A stretch of DNA of 64,000 nt, from assembly GCF_005116665.1 (NCBI RefSeq), contig NZ_SWCJ01000005.1, positions 186,001 through 250,000 of the forward strand, written 5' to 3'. Position 1 is the stretch's first letter; each line of letters starts with the position of its first letter. The notes beneath the pieces are model-generated. The model ran no database searches. It saw only the letters and a program-made list of their open reading frames with translations, and was not told the origin of the DNA. The position numbers were made by a program, and so were the translations under genes. Below, piece by piece: positions 46,333-54,906 of the stretch. This DNA comes from Ferrimonas aestuarii. Its GTDB lineage: Bacteria; Pseudomonadota; Gammaproteobacteria; Enterobacterales; Shewanellaceae.

Positions 46333-47925
46333 TTAGAATTTCAGGGTGATGGAGGCGTTGGCGTCCCACGCCGTATCGACAACAGGCATCATGGAGAACG
46401 CTTGACCGTCGATGACCTCATCGATGTTTTGAGGAGCGCCTACAGGGGAGCCGGAGCCTGAATAATCAAAGTCGTAATAGAGGCCAGCGACCTTTATGAA
46501 CATCCGCGGGTTGACCTCATAGATGTAGTAGGCCTCGAACGCGTGGCCTCGGGTGGCCAGCTTGGAGCCGATGGGGTCGTCTTGGGCTTGGGTAAAGGGG
46601 GTCCAATACTTGGAGCCGTAGTTGTATTCCAGTCCCAGCTTTTGGTTGTCGGCGATGGGTAACTGGATGCCGGTGTAGATGGACCAAGCGTCGTGGGCTT
46701 CATTATCGGTGCTGCCGATGGGGCTCATGTCGACAGTGCCATCTGGGTTCATGGCATACAGGGGATCGGAGTTCATGCCGCCGAACATGCCAACGTTGCC
46801 ATTGGGATCGGTTCGGGTCCAACCCAAAGAGGTAAACCATTTGAGGCCGTTGTCCTCCTCACGCACAAAGGTCAAGCCGCCTAGGTAGATGTCGCCAATG
46901 TTGGTGCTTGGCTGATAGCGGGTCACAAAATTCACGTTGGAGGGAACTTGCATGCCGGGCATCATGATGTCGATGAGCTCTTGGGGCATCGCCATGGTGC
47001 CTTTAAAGCCGTCGGCGACGTCCATGGCTGCGAATAACGTCATCTGCAGCACATTACTGCCATCATCAAGTAGATCGATATTAAAGCCGCCAAGGTGGGT
47101 GTCGTCGGTTTCGATGTTGCCAAACATCTCTCCATTGCCCCATTCGGACTCATAACCTTGGCCATAGCAAAAGCGCAGCACTTGGCCGTCGATGCCGGTG
47201 ATCTCTCCCAGTTTGTAGCCAAGGGTGACGCCATCAAAATTGAAATTCACTAGGTGGCCCGATGGTGTGCCGCCACGCAGTTCGTTTTCCCTTAGGTTGG
47301 TCGGATACCCGTAACTCGAGGGACGGCGACCGATGGATAGGTAGGCATGGCTGCCGCCAATGTTTTTCCAATCGAAATAGGCCCGCTCCACGCGTAAAGT
47401 GTCACCATTGGGGTGACCACTGCTGGTGCCATCTTGGGTGAAGGAGTTCCAGGAATCGAACACATTGACTTCGGTGGAATCGCCCCAGTTTTTAAACATG
47501 GTGAGGCGTCCGGTGAAATTGACGTTGTCCCAGACCTTGGCTTTGATATTGAGGCGCAATCTGGTGGTGTAGAACAGATCGTTATCAATGTCCTTGGGCA
47601 TCGGTTTTACCCCAGGGCCAAACATCGACATCGCCATTCGCTGACCGTCAGGCGTTTGCACTGTCATGCCGGGGCCCCAGCTAACGTCTTGATAGTGCAG
47701 TGAGTGAACTTTAGTTCGAAAGTCGCCGGTGATGGCAACGCGATCCGTGGCGGCGTGGGTTTCCGGTCTATCGACTCGTTCTGACAGGTACTCCACTTCT
47801 TCCATCAGCTCAGCTAACTGACGCTTTAAGGTGTCAACATCACTGGAAGTGTCTTGGGCCATGGCTTGGGGCCAGATTAAAACTTGGCTAATTATCAGTG
47901 CGAGGGCGGTGGGTTTCATCATCAT
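46333..47925 (-). CDS. DUF3373-like outer-membrane barrel
   Basis: A 530-residue protein with signal peptide (about 1-23, ending AMAQ), a short coiled coil (DVDTLKRQLAELMEEVEYLS, residues 29-48), then a porin-like barrel of alternating strands ending SITLKF with a terminal Phe. It resembles the DUF3373 family found beside multiheme cytochromes. GGGAGA precedes the ATG. It lies between the monoheme and octaheme genes and probably admits the substrate or holds the cytochromes at the outer membrane. Many Met-rich loops (for example MAMSMFGPGVKPM and MFGGMN) are unusual. Confidence 0.88.
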   Translation of the reverse strand: MMMKPTALALIISQVLIWPQAMAQDTSSDVDTLKRQLAELMEEVEYLSERVDRPETHAATDRVAITGDFRTKVHSLHYQDVSWGPGMTVQTPDGQRMAMSMFGPGVKPMPKDIDNDLFYTTRLRLNIKAKVWDNVNFTGRLTMFKNWGDSTEVNVFDSWNSFTQDGTSSGHPNGDTLRVERAYFDWKNIGGSHAYLSIGRRPSSYGYPTNLRENELRGGTPSGHLVNFNFDGVTLGYKLGEITGIDGQVLRFCYGQGYESEWGNGEMFGNIETDDTHLGGFNIDLLDDGSNVLQMTLFAAMDVADGFKGTMAMPQELIDIMMPGMQVPSNVNFVTRYQPSTNIGDIYLGGLTFVREEDNGLKWFTSLGWTRTDPNGNVGMFGGMNSDPLYAMNPDGTVDMSPIGSTDNEAHDAWSIYTGIQLPIADNQKLGLEYNYGSKYWTPFTQAQDDPIGSKLATRGHAFEAYYIYEVNPRMFIKVAGLYYDFDYSGSGSPVGAPQNIDEVIDGQAFSMMPVVDTAWDANASITLKF

Positions 47926-47951
47926 TATCTCCCTATATCTGTTGTTATGGT

Positions 47952-48272
47952 TTAGCCACAGGTTGCAGGCTGGTCGGAGTCTGCGGCGTGGTTGTAGAGA
48001 AACTGCTGAATATCAAGCAGAGCTTTGTCGGCAAGCCCTTGAAACACCTCTGGTTTGGCTTTGTGCTTGTTGCGTTGGAAGAAGCGATCCCACTGAGCCA
48101 TGGTTTTGGACATCGGGGTGAGCTCACCCCCTTGTGCACTCTGGCTGTGGCAGGCTTTGCAGTGCTTTTTGTACAGGTGTTTGCCCTTCTTCGGATTGCC
48201 GCCTTCGACGGCAATGGCGCTGCAGCTAATGGCAAGTGCCAGAGAGGAGACGATCAGAGTGTGTGTTTTCAT
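47952..48272 (-). CDS. Monoheme periplasmic cytochrome c
   Basis: A 106-residue c-type cytochrome with signal peptide (about 1-21) and a single heme site CKACH at about residue 38-42. A methionine in ELTPMSKTMAQW could be the distal ligand. It is the first gene of the operon and probably carries electrons from the membrane quinol pool or CymA-like donors to the octaheme enzyme. Small size and lysine-rich start are typical of shuttle cytochromes. Confidence 0.92.
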   Translation of the reverse strand: MKTHTLIVSSLALAISCSAIAVEGGNPKKGKHLYKKHCKACHSQSAQGGELTPMSKTMAQWDRFFQRNKHKAKPEVFQGLADKALLDIQQFLYNHAADSDQPATCG

Positions 48273-48311
48273 GGTGGTATTTCCATTTTCATTTGATTCA
48301 GGAAATACTTT

Positions 48312-48360
48312 ATTAGATCTGTCTAATGTTTTCCGTGGACAATTCTAACGGTGACGTTAG
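48312..48360 (-). promoter_or_regulatory. Operators O2 and O3 before cytochrome operon
   Basis: O2 is ATTAGA-TCTG-TCTAAT (48312-48327), identical in arms and spacing to the core of the palindrome before the lysR-type gene. Twenty bp further is CTAAC-GGTGAC-GTTAG (48345-48360), a related inverted repeat. O2 is centred 47 bp from the first start codon. Confidence 0.7.
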
Positions 48361-48499
48361 CGAATCTGACGGCGGAGCGAGGAGGCGGGGAGGAGCTGTG
48401 ATCCGATTATCACTTTAGGGGGAATGGGGATCTTAATGGCGTAAAATTAGGTGCTAAATTTTGGTTAAAACTGTGAACAATAACTGTGGTTTGGAATGG

Positions 48500-48525
48500 A
48501 AAAGGCCACCTTTGGATGGCCTTCT
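48500..48525 (-). terminator. Probable terminator of META-domain gene
   Basis: AAGGCCA/TGGCCTT with only four T on the minus strand; weak. Confidence 0.45.
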
Positions 48526-48548
48526 ATTAAGGGCAAAATATCATGGAC

Positions 48549-49301
48549 TTATTGCTGTTTTTGATACTCCACCAACAAAGAGTCTCCTTGCCACCACTGC
48601 AGTTTATCGTCGTCGACTGTGGTGTGGTCAGCTTGGCTAAAGGCGCTCATCAGCAGCTGCTCTTGCTTTGACATCGGTTCTGGGCAGGCCATCATGGTCA
48701 TGCCTGCTGAATCCAGCCACAGGGCGTCCCCGGCGGCGGTCAGTTTGCCGAAGAATCGATTGCAGCCACTGTCGCCACCGGCTTTACCCTCGGTAATATC
48801 AATGGACAGCTCCGGCGCTTTCTCGTCATTCATGCTGACGATGTCCGCCATCCCCTGAAGTGATACTAGGGTCCAGTTGCCATTTGCCTGACGGAAACTG
48901 TCTAGGCTTGTGGGTTTGTAGGCTTCCAAAATGACTTGGTCGTTGTTGAGAATCTGCAGGCGGCCATGTTGCACTTGGTAACCGGTGGCTTTAGCCATCG
49001 CTTGATTGTAGCGCTGTTCATAACCCGCAACCGGTTGCTGGCATCCCATTCTGGTGCTCATCTGAGGACCAAAGCTCTGTCCCGCTTCAGGCCACTGACC
49101 GTTAATGCGGTTACAACCAAAATAGGCCTGCATTTTGCCTTGTGCGATGGTGAGTTCCGCTTGGTTGTCCCCGGAGCCTAAGCGAACCGCTTCACCTTGT
49201 AGTCGGCCAATTGTCCACTGGCCGTCAACTTGAACAGGCTCAGAAGTCATGGAGGAGCAACCAGCTAGCAGCATCGCTGCCATTACAGCAGTGGATTTCA
49301 T
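48549..49301 (-). CDS. Double META-domain lipoprotein (HslJ-like)
   Basis: A 250-residue lipoprotein with lipobox LAGC (Cys15). It has two META/HslJ-type domains in tandem: residues 25-125 (GQWTIGRLQG, YFGCNRINGQW, MSTRMGCQQ) and 135-245 (GNWTLVSLQG, SGCNRFFGKL, GMTMMACPEP). Each carries the family pattern of GCNR then a second Cys, so two disulfides are likely. HslJ relatives are linked with heat shock and novobiocin resistance; exact role unknown. Monocistronic. Confidence 0.88.
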   Translation of the reverse strand: MKSTAVMAAMLLAGCSSMTSEPVQVDGQWTIGRLQGEAVRLGSGDNQAELTIAQGKMQAYFGCNRINGQWPEAGQSFGPQMSTRMGCQQPVAGYEQRYNQAMAKATGYQVQHGRLQILNNDQVILEAYKPTSLDSFRQANGNWTLVSLQGMADIVSMNDEKAPELSIDITEGKAGGDSGCNRFFGKLTAAGDALWLDSAGMTMMACPEPMSKQEQLLMSAFSQADHTTVDDDKLQWWQGDSLLVEYQKQQ

Positions 49302-49615
49302 AATGACTCTCGATATCGGTAAATGGAAAAACTAATAGTGTAGTTAGTGACTGCAACTTTAGAGTGCGGGCACCATACAGAAGAGGTTTCATTATAGAGC
49401 CGGACAGTGGGTTTCAATAAGCGATATTTGTGTCAGCCGGTAACTGAAACTTACAATGCTATGACTTTGTTATTTGAGGCTTTGCTAGGGCTGCATATCT
49501 TTTTGATTAAGGCAAACGCGCAAACGCATAGTGGCTCGATATTGATTCTGAACTCGAAAATCAATGACTGGTGTAAAAACGAGCATGAAAGGTCAATACT
49601 CCCTATATTGCCCTG
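49302..49615. other. Intergenic region, no supported gene
   Basis: A 314-bp AT-rich gap. It must hold the META-gene promoter. A 70-codon plus-strand frame starting at GTG 49407 lacks a ribosome site and recognisable features, so I do not call it. No terminator-like structure was seen. Confidence 0.5.
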
Positions 49616-50533
49616 CTAATGCGCCCGATTCTCAGCTCGATATTCAGAGGGAGTCAATCCGACCTTGTTCTTGAAGAGCCGTGAAAAATACTGCGGATAA
49701 TCAAAACCCAGTCCGTAGGCGATGGTTGCCACAGAATCCGATGTCGACAGCAGCAGATCTTTAGAGCGTTCTATCAGAGCTCGATGGATCCAATCTTTGG
49801 TAGTTTTTCCGGTTTCCGCTTTCAAAGCGTCGCTGAGGTAACGGCTGGTCATGTTCATCTTTTGCGCCAGCTCTTCCACTTCAGGCAGGTTCATCGATTC
49901 CGCCTCCAGTTGCTGCATACGCTGGTCCAGTATCTGGGCAAAGCGTTCATACACCGATGAGCTGGACTCTTTACGCATCAGGAACTGGCGATGGTAGTAG
50001 CGATTGGCATAGCGAAGCAGGGTGGATAACTGGGATAGGATTAGCTCTTTGGTGAACGCATCTTGATTATTGTGGTATTCCGCTTCGATGGCATCGAAGA
50101 TGGCGGCCATCTGCTTCTCCTCTTTAGGAGACAGGTGCAGCGCCTCGTTAACCGAATAGTTGAAGAAGTGATATTGCTTGAGCTGCTGCTGAATTTCATG
50201 GCCACGAATGTAGTCTTCATGGAAGCAAATGGTGCGAGCCACCGAGCTTACTTTTACCCCTCGACTGGCGATCTCTTGTTCTGGTGCCATGAAGATCATA
50301 GTGCCGTTGGAGCAATCGTATTTGGTGCGGCCGTAATGGATTTCGCCTTCGGTAATGTGCTTCAAGGAGATAGAGTAGAAACTGGCTTGAAGAGACAGGT
50401 TCTCAGTACAAGCAAACTCTGATTGACGCTCATCGGAGTTGAATTTCATCACGTCAATTAGGGGATGCTCCGGTGGCCGAATTCCAAAAGCCTGGTTCTG
50501 TTCGGTAATGGATTTGAAGTGGTACTTTTTCAC
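49616..50533 (-). CDS. AraC-family regulator
   Basis: A 305-residue AraC-type protein. The C-terminal domain has LAQKMNMTSRYLSDALKAET (first HTH) and ATIAYGLGFDYPQYFSRLFK (second HTH), ending GLTPSEYRAENRAH. The N-terminal 180 residues look like a cupin ligand domain (GTMIFMAPEQEI). GTG start. It is transcribed after the hydrolase gene on the same strand, which is its likely target by the usual pairing of AraC regulators with a neighbouring alpha/beta hydrolase. Confidence 0.9.
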   Translation of the reverse strand: MKKYHFKSITEQNQAFGIRPPEHPLIDVMKFNSDERQSEFACTENLSLQASFYSISLKHITEGEIHYGRTKYDCSNGTMIFMAPEQEIASRGVKVSSVARTICFHEDYIRGHEIQQQLKQYHFFNYSVNEALHLSPKEEKQMAAIFDAIEAEYHNNQDAFTKELILSQLSTLLRYANRYYHRQFLMRKESSSSVYERFAQILDQRMQQLEAESMNLPEVEELAQKMNMTSRYLSDALKAETGKTTKDWIHRALIERSKDLLLSTSDSVATIAYGLGFDYPQYFSRLFKNKVGLTPSEYRAENRAH

Positions 50534-50562
50534 GACACTACCCTACCTTTCACGGTGTTAAC

Positions 50563-50601
50563 CTTTTAAAGCAAAGCTCAGGTGCCACTATGCACCTGAG
50601 C
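50563..50601 (-). terminator. Terminator of alpha/beta hydrolase gene
   Basis: Perfect ten-base stem GCTCAGGTGC/GCACCTGAGC; on the minus strand followed by TTTGCTTTAAAA. Confidence 0.75.
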
Positions 50602-50630
50602 CTGTGTGAGCATTGCTAGTCTTGGGTTCC

Positions 50631-51554
50631 TTAAAGCGCTTTAAAGAACTGATCAATTTGCTCTACAGCTTCGGTGACGTATGGCTCAACATCATACAAG
50701 TCTACATGAGAGGCGCCAGCAACTCGATGCAGCTGCTTGTGAGAAGCGACCTTGTCGTAAAACAGCTCGGTGAAAGGGGCGGTATCGGCGTTGCCACCAA
50801 CAATGCCAATATAGGGTTGAAGCATCTTATCGGCATAACGTTCGCCGATGTTATATACCACCGTCTCATAGATATTGCTTAGAACTTGGTTGGAGAACCG
50901 TGGGTAAGTGATGCTGCCCGCACGCTCTGTACCATAAAAATCATAGCCTTCTAGAGCCGCCGGTGATGCCTCTGGATGGTTATCGATATAGTTAGGGTCG
51001 TCATAACCGAATAGGTCGAATACCTCGGCTTCCCCTGATTCATACATGCGCTGGCGAGCGTCGTTGGCAGTGGTGATCATTGCTCTGAATGCTTGTGGGT
51101 CTGCAAAGAACAGACTGTCTGTGGCCAGCATGGCGCTGATGGAGGCAAAAGCCTTAATTCGCAGATCTGTGATTAATACACCGCTCATGATGGTGCCGCC
51201 ACCGCAGATGCCAAGGCCGTAAAGGCGCTGGTTGTCTACTTGAGGCAAGGCACACAGATAAGAGATGGCGCTGCGCAGATCTTCCTGCTTTCTAAAGGCG
51301 TGCTCATCATTACTTACCCCTTGAGCGTAGCTTTGAGATTCGCCTTTGGAGTTGTAATCAAAGGCGAAGAACAGATAGCCCAGCTTGGCAAACTGCGGGC
51401 CATAAACAGCAGGCGTTTGCTCCTTGATTTGATGAGCTGGGGGAGTGACAACGATGGTTGGGTACTGGCGGCTCTCATCATAGCCTTCAGGAAGGTACAG
51501 ATTACCGACCAGATTTAAACCAACACTCTTGAATTCAACTTTTTGTACCTTCAT
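50631..51554 (-). CDS. Alpha/beta hydrolase with Cys nucleophile (dienelactone-hydrolase-like)
   Basis: A 307-residue alpha/beta hydrolase. The nucleophile elbow is GLGICGGGT, with Cys in place of Ser (GxCxG), as in dienelactone hydrolases; the catalytic His is likely in GASHVDLY near the C-terminus. Early residues LPEGYDESRQYPTIVVTPP and FDYNSKGESQS fit the family. I start at ATG 51554 with GGAG upstream; an open frame extends 23 codons further. Substrate unknown. Followed by the AraC-type gene after a terminator. Confidence 0.85.
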   Translation of the reverse strand: MKVQKVEFKSVGLNLVGNLYLPEGYDESRQYPTIVVTPPAHQIKEQTPAVYGPQFAKLGYLFFAFDYNSKGESQSYAQGVSNDEHAFRKQEDLRSAISYLCALPQVDNQRLYGLGICGGGTIMSGVLITDLRIKAFASISAMLATDSLFFADPQAFRAMITTANDARQRMYESGEAEVFDLFGYDDPNYIDNHPEASPAALEGYDFYGTERAGSITYPRFSNQVLSNIYETVVYNIGERYADKMLQPYIGIVGGNADTAPFTELFYDKVASHKQLHRVAGASHVDLYDVEPYVTEAVEQIDQFFKAL

Positions 51555-51816
51555 AACAGACTCCGCGTCGTCATTAACTGATGCCACCATGTTACTCAGT
51601 GGCGTAAATAGGTCAGTGCACAAAAGTGTCGAATCTGTATACGCAATGACGGACTGGGGTCATTGATGGCATTTTGAGTTAAAGGGGAGGCAGTAGTTGA
51701 TGATGGTTGACGCTTGGCGCCTTCTGCAGTGTAGTTGGCATGTTGTGCTAGTGATGACGGGTGAGGTCGGCGTTAAAGTAACCCTGTTCCGTTAAACAAG
51801 GTTTGAGGTTACGAAG

Positions 51817-51849
51817 ATGTCTATTACTCCAGAAGCTCAGCAAGTTTAA
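51817..51849 (+). other. Ten-codon ORF with ribosome site
   Basis: GAGG lies about 10 bases ahead of an ATG that opens MSITPEAQQV and stops. It may be a leader peptide or the remnant of a deleted gene. A 31-codon frame with GGGGAGG upstream (51700-51795) lies just before it. Neither is supported beyond this. Confidence 0.2.
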
Positions 51850-51865
51850 AGGCCCTTTTAAGCGG

Positions 51866-53350
51866 TCAGCGAATCGCTTCCGGCAAGCCGTGATCGTTGA
51901 TCACCTGAGCGTGGTCTCGGCGCAGTAGGCGAGGTTCCTTGACGCCACAGGAGTGCGCAATCACGCCAACTTCATGTTTGAGGTTCAAGGCGTAGTGGGC
52001 CACTCGCTGTGATTTGTCGTTTACCTCTAACCCTTTCTGCAGCTTGGGATCATGGGTAGTGATGCCGGTGGGGCAACTGTTTTTATTGCACTGCAGCGCT
52101 TGAATGCAGCCAAGGGAGAACATAAACCCTCGAGCAGACACCACCGCATCGGCGCCGACACACAGCGCCCAAGCCACATCGGAGGGGTTCACCAGCTTGC
52201 CAGATGCAAACACTTTAATTCGCTGCTTAAGCTGATGCTGCTCTAAGGTGTCTATCAGTAGCGGTAGGCTGCGCTTTAGAGGTAGCCCCATAAAGTCCAT
52301 CAGTGACTGGGGCGCTGCGCCGGTACCGCCATCGGCAGAATCGAGAGTGATGAAATCCGGTGCGCAGGCCTCGCCTCGGGCTTTGATGGCAGCCATCAAA
52401 TCTTGCAGCCAGCCGGTGTGGCCGAGTACCGCTTTAAAGCCACAGGGCTTGCCGGTCACCTTGCGAACATGGGCTACCATGTCGAGCAGATCATCCACGT
52501 TTTTTATCTCCGGGTGGCCGTTGGGACTGATGGAGTCTTGCCCTTCAGGAATGCCGCGAATCTTGGCGATCTCCGCCGTGACCTTACCGCCGGGCAAGAT
52601 GCCGCCTTTGCCGGGCTTAGCCCCTTGGCTCATCTTAATTTCAAACATCTTCACTTGAGCGTGACGGGCCACTTCAGCCAGCTTATCGTCGTTGAGGCTA
52701 CCGTCATCATTGCGCACTCCGTATTTGGCGGTGCCGATTTGAAACACGATGTCGCAGCCTCCTTCTAGATGGTAGGGCGACAGGCCGCCTTCACCGGTAT
52801 TCATCCAGCATCCCGCTTGCTTTGCGCCAATGGACAGCGCCCGAACCGCAGGCACCGATAGCGCCCCAAAGCTCATGCCGGAAATATTAAAGAAGCTGTC
52901 GGTGGTGTAGGGCTGGGGAACAATGCCTTCTCCTATGGTGAGAGGCGATGCTGGCACCGCATCCTCTTTGAGGGTGGGGAACAAGCAGTTTAGGAAGATG
53001 ATATCCCCCGGCTGGTTCAGTGGTCTGGTTGACCCAAATGCAATGGTACTGTCGACGTTCTTGGAGGCGCGATACACCCAACTGCGCTGGGCGCGGTTAA
53101 AGGGCATCTCTTCCCGATCTTGGGCAAAAAAGTACTGGCGGAAAAACTCCCCCATGTGCTCAAACCAATAGCGAAATCGCCCCACGACTGGGTAGTTTCG
53201 GCGAATTGCTTGTTTGGTTTGGGTGACGTCTCGAATGTAGAGGTAGATGACCACTAGCACGGCCAAACCCAAAACAAAAATAAGTAGGGCCGCGCTGAGT
53301 TCCAGTAGCCGAGTTAACCAGCTCACCATCATTTGACCATTGTTATCCAT
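51866..53350 (-). CDS. FMN-binding glutamate synthase family protein
   Basis: A 494-residue protein with an N-terminal membrane helix (about 15-35) and a glutamate-synthase-type FMN barrel. Key segments: NISGMSFGALSVPAVRALS, NTGEGGLSPYHLEGG, DSADGGTGAAP (phosphate binding) and CNKNSCPTGITTHDP, where cysteines resemble those holding the 3Fe-4S cluster of GltB. It lacks the amidotransferase domain, so it is not a full glutamate synthase; the physiological reaction is unknown. Monocistronic. Confidence 0.92.
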   Translation of the reverse strand: MDNNGQMMVSWLTRLLELSAALLIFVLGLAVLVVIYLYIRDVTQTKQAIRRNYPVVGRFRYWFEHMGEFFRQYFFAQDREEMPFNRAQRSWVYRASKNVDSTIAFGSTRPLNQPGDIIFLNCLFPTLKEDAVPASPLTIGEGIVPQPYTTDSFFNISGMSFGALSVPAVRALSIGAKQAGCWMNTGEGGLSPYHLEGGCDIVFQIGTAKYGVRNDDGSLNDDKLAEVARHAQVKMFEIKMSQGAKPGKGGILPGGKVTAEIAKIRGIPEGQDSISPNGHPEIKNVDDLLDMVAHVRKVTGKPCGFKAVLGHTGWLQDLMAAIKARGEACAPDFITLDSADGGTGAAPQSLMDFMGLPLKRSLPLLIDTLEQHQLKQRIKVFASGKLVNPSDVAWALCVGADAVVSARGFMFSLGCIQALQCNKNSCPTGITTHDPKLQKGLEVNDKSQRVAHYALNLKHEVGVIAHSCGVKEPRLLRRDHAQVINDHGLPEAIR

Positions 53351-53450
53351 TGAGTTGCCATCAGTTTGTAATCAGATTCCCTAAGGATAGTGGACAACCC
53401 TGTGGTCGGGCTTGTTAACCCGTGGGTGAACAATAGACAATTAAACCAAA

Positions 53451-53468
53451 GTTTACGTTGCCGTAAAC
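53451..53468 (+). promoter_or_regulatory. Palindrome before valine-degradation operon (possible LiuR site)
   Basis: Perfect GTTTACG-TTGC-CGTAAAC, 49 bp before the thiolase start. It resembles the TTTACG/CGTAAA-type sites recalled for the MerR-family regulator LiuR of branched-chain amino-acid catabolism. The regulator gene is not in the window. Confidence 0.6.
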
Positions 53469-53516
53469 GTCACATTTCAAGTAACCTGTCTTTAACCTGA
53501 TTACAAGGAGTTTGTC

Positions 53517-54701
53517 ATGTCTAAGCAACAGCAGGTTGTCATCGCTGCCGCCAGCCGCACCGCCATGGGTGGTTTTCAAGGGGCATTGAGCGGCGTCGCT
53601 GCAACTGAGCTCGGCGCCGTAGCCATTGAAGCGGCATTGAAACAGGCGGGAATTGCCCCGGAGCAAGTGGATGAAGTGTTCATGGGGTGCGTGTTGCCTG
53701 CAGGCCAAGGCCAAGCGCCAGCACGTCAAGCCACCTTAAAGGCGGGATTGCCCCAGTCCGTAGGCGCCACCACTGTGAATAAGGTGTGCGGCTCCGGCAT
53801 GAAAACCGTAATGTTGGCTCACGATCTGATCAAAGCTGAGAGCGCTAAGGTCGTCATTGCTGGCGGCATGGAGAGCATGAGTCAGGCACCTTACCTGTTA
53901 GATAAGGCCCGAGGTGGCATGCGCATGGGCCATGGCCAAGTATTGGATCACATGTTTCTAGATGGCCTAGAAGACGCCTATACCGGCAAAGCCATGGGCG
54001 TATTTGCTCAGGGTACGGCCGATGAGTACGGCCTCACTCGTCAGCAGATGGATGAGTACGCACTAGAGAGCCTGCGCCGCGCCAACGCCGCCATCGAAGC
54101 GAAGGCGTTTGACGACGAGATTGCTCCGGTAACCATCAAGACTCGCAAGGGCGAGGTAGTGGTAGACACTGATGAGCAGCCAGGTAATGCCCGCCCCGAT
54201 AAGATTCCAGCCCTGCGCCCAGCTTTTGCCAAAGAGGGCACCATCACCGCCGCCAATGCCAGCTCCATCTCTGATGGTGCCGCGGCCGTTATTGTGACCA
54301 CTCAAGAGTACGCTGAGGCCAATGGTTTGCCGGTACTGGCCAAAATCAGTGGCCACCACACCCACTCTCAAGCCCCCGAAGAGTTTACCATTGCGCCCAT
54401 CGGTGCCATGACAGGCCTGCTGGATAAGCTGGGTTGGAGTAAGGATGAGGTAGACCTGTATGAGATCAACGAAGCCTTTGCCATGGTGACCATGCTGGCC
54501 ATCAATGAATTGGGACTGGATGCGACTAAGGTCAACGTTAATGGCGGCGCTTGCGCCCTCGGCCACCCCATTGGCTGCTCTGGTACCCGCTTGCTGGTAA
54601 CACTGATTCATGCTCTGAAAGCCAAAGGCTTAAGAAAGGGCGTAGCGTCATTGTGCATCGGTGGCGGGGAAGCCACCGCCATGGCGGTTGAACTGGTGTA
54701 A
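53517..54701 (+). CDS. Acetyl-CoA C-acyltransferase (thiolase)
   Basis: A 394-residue biosynthetic-type thiolase. Catalytic residues are visible: Cys in NKVCGSGMKTV (about residue 88), the His in CALGHPIGCSG and the second Cys in SLCIGGGEA. It joins or splits acetyl-CoA units from acetoacetyl- or 3-ketoacyl-CoA, finishing isoleucine or fatty-acid-type degradation. AAGGAG precedes the ATG. First gene of a seven-gene operon with the order known from Shewanella valine catabolism. Confidence 0.94.
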   Translation: MSKQQQVVIAAASRTAMGGFQGALSGVAATELGAVAIEAALKQAGIAPEQVDEVFMGCVLPAGQGQAPARQATLKAGLPQSVGATTVNKVCGSGMKTVMLAHDLIKAESAKVVIAGGMESMSQAPYLLDKARGGMRMGHGQVLDHMFLDGLEDAYTGKAMGVFAQGTADEYGLTRQQMDEYALESLRRANAAIEAKAFDDEIAPVTIKTRKGEVVVDTDEQPGNARPDKIPALRPAFAKEGTITAANASSISDGAAAVIVTTQEYAEANGLPVLAKISGHHTHSQAPEEFTIAPIGAMTGLLDKLGWSKDEVDLYEINEAFAMVTMLAINELGLDATKVNVNGGACALGHPIGCSGTRLLVTLIHALKAKGLRKGVASLCIGGGEATAMAVELV

Positions 54702-54711
54702 CTGCCTGCTG

Positions 54712-54744
54712 ATTGCGATGCAAGGCGTGGCCTTGCATCGCAAT
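54712..54744. other. Strong hairpin between thiolase and mmsA
   Basis: Perfect 15-bp stem ATTGCGATGCAAGGC with GTG loop, no T run. It may stabilise or segment the operon mRNA. Confidence 0.6.
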
Positions 54745-54906
54745 GACGCAAACCAAGAGCAAACCCGATTGCACTCAAGTTGAACAACAGGACAATCAAT
54801 CGATAAGCATCATTGTTAAAAAAGGACCGGCTGCCCAGAACCTCCACAGCATCAAATATAAGCCGAAAAGGCAGGAGGGGCGGCTTTCATGAATGGGAGA
54901 AGCAAC

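Noticed and set aside
49407..49619. 70-codon plus-strand frame starting with GTG
   Set aside because: No ribosome site, no recognisable features, and it runs into the end of the AraC-type gene.
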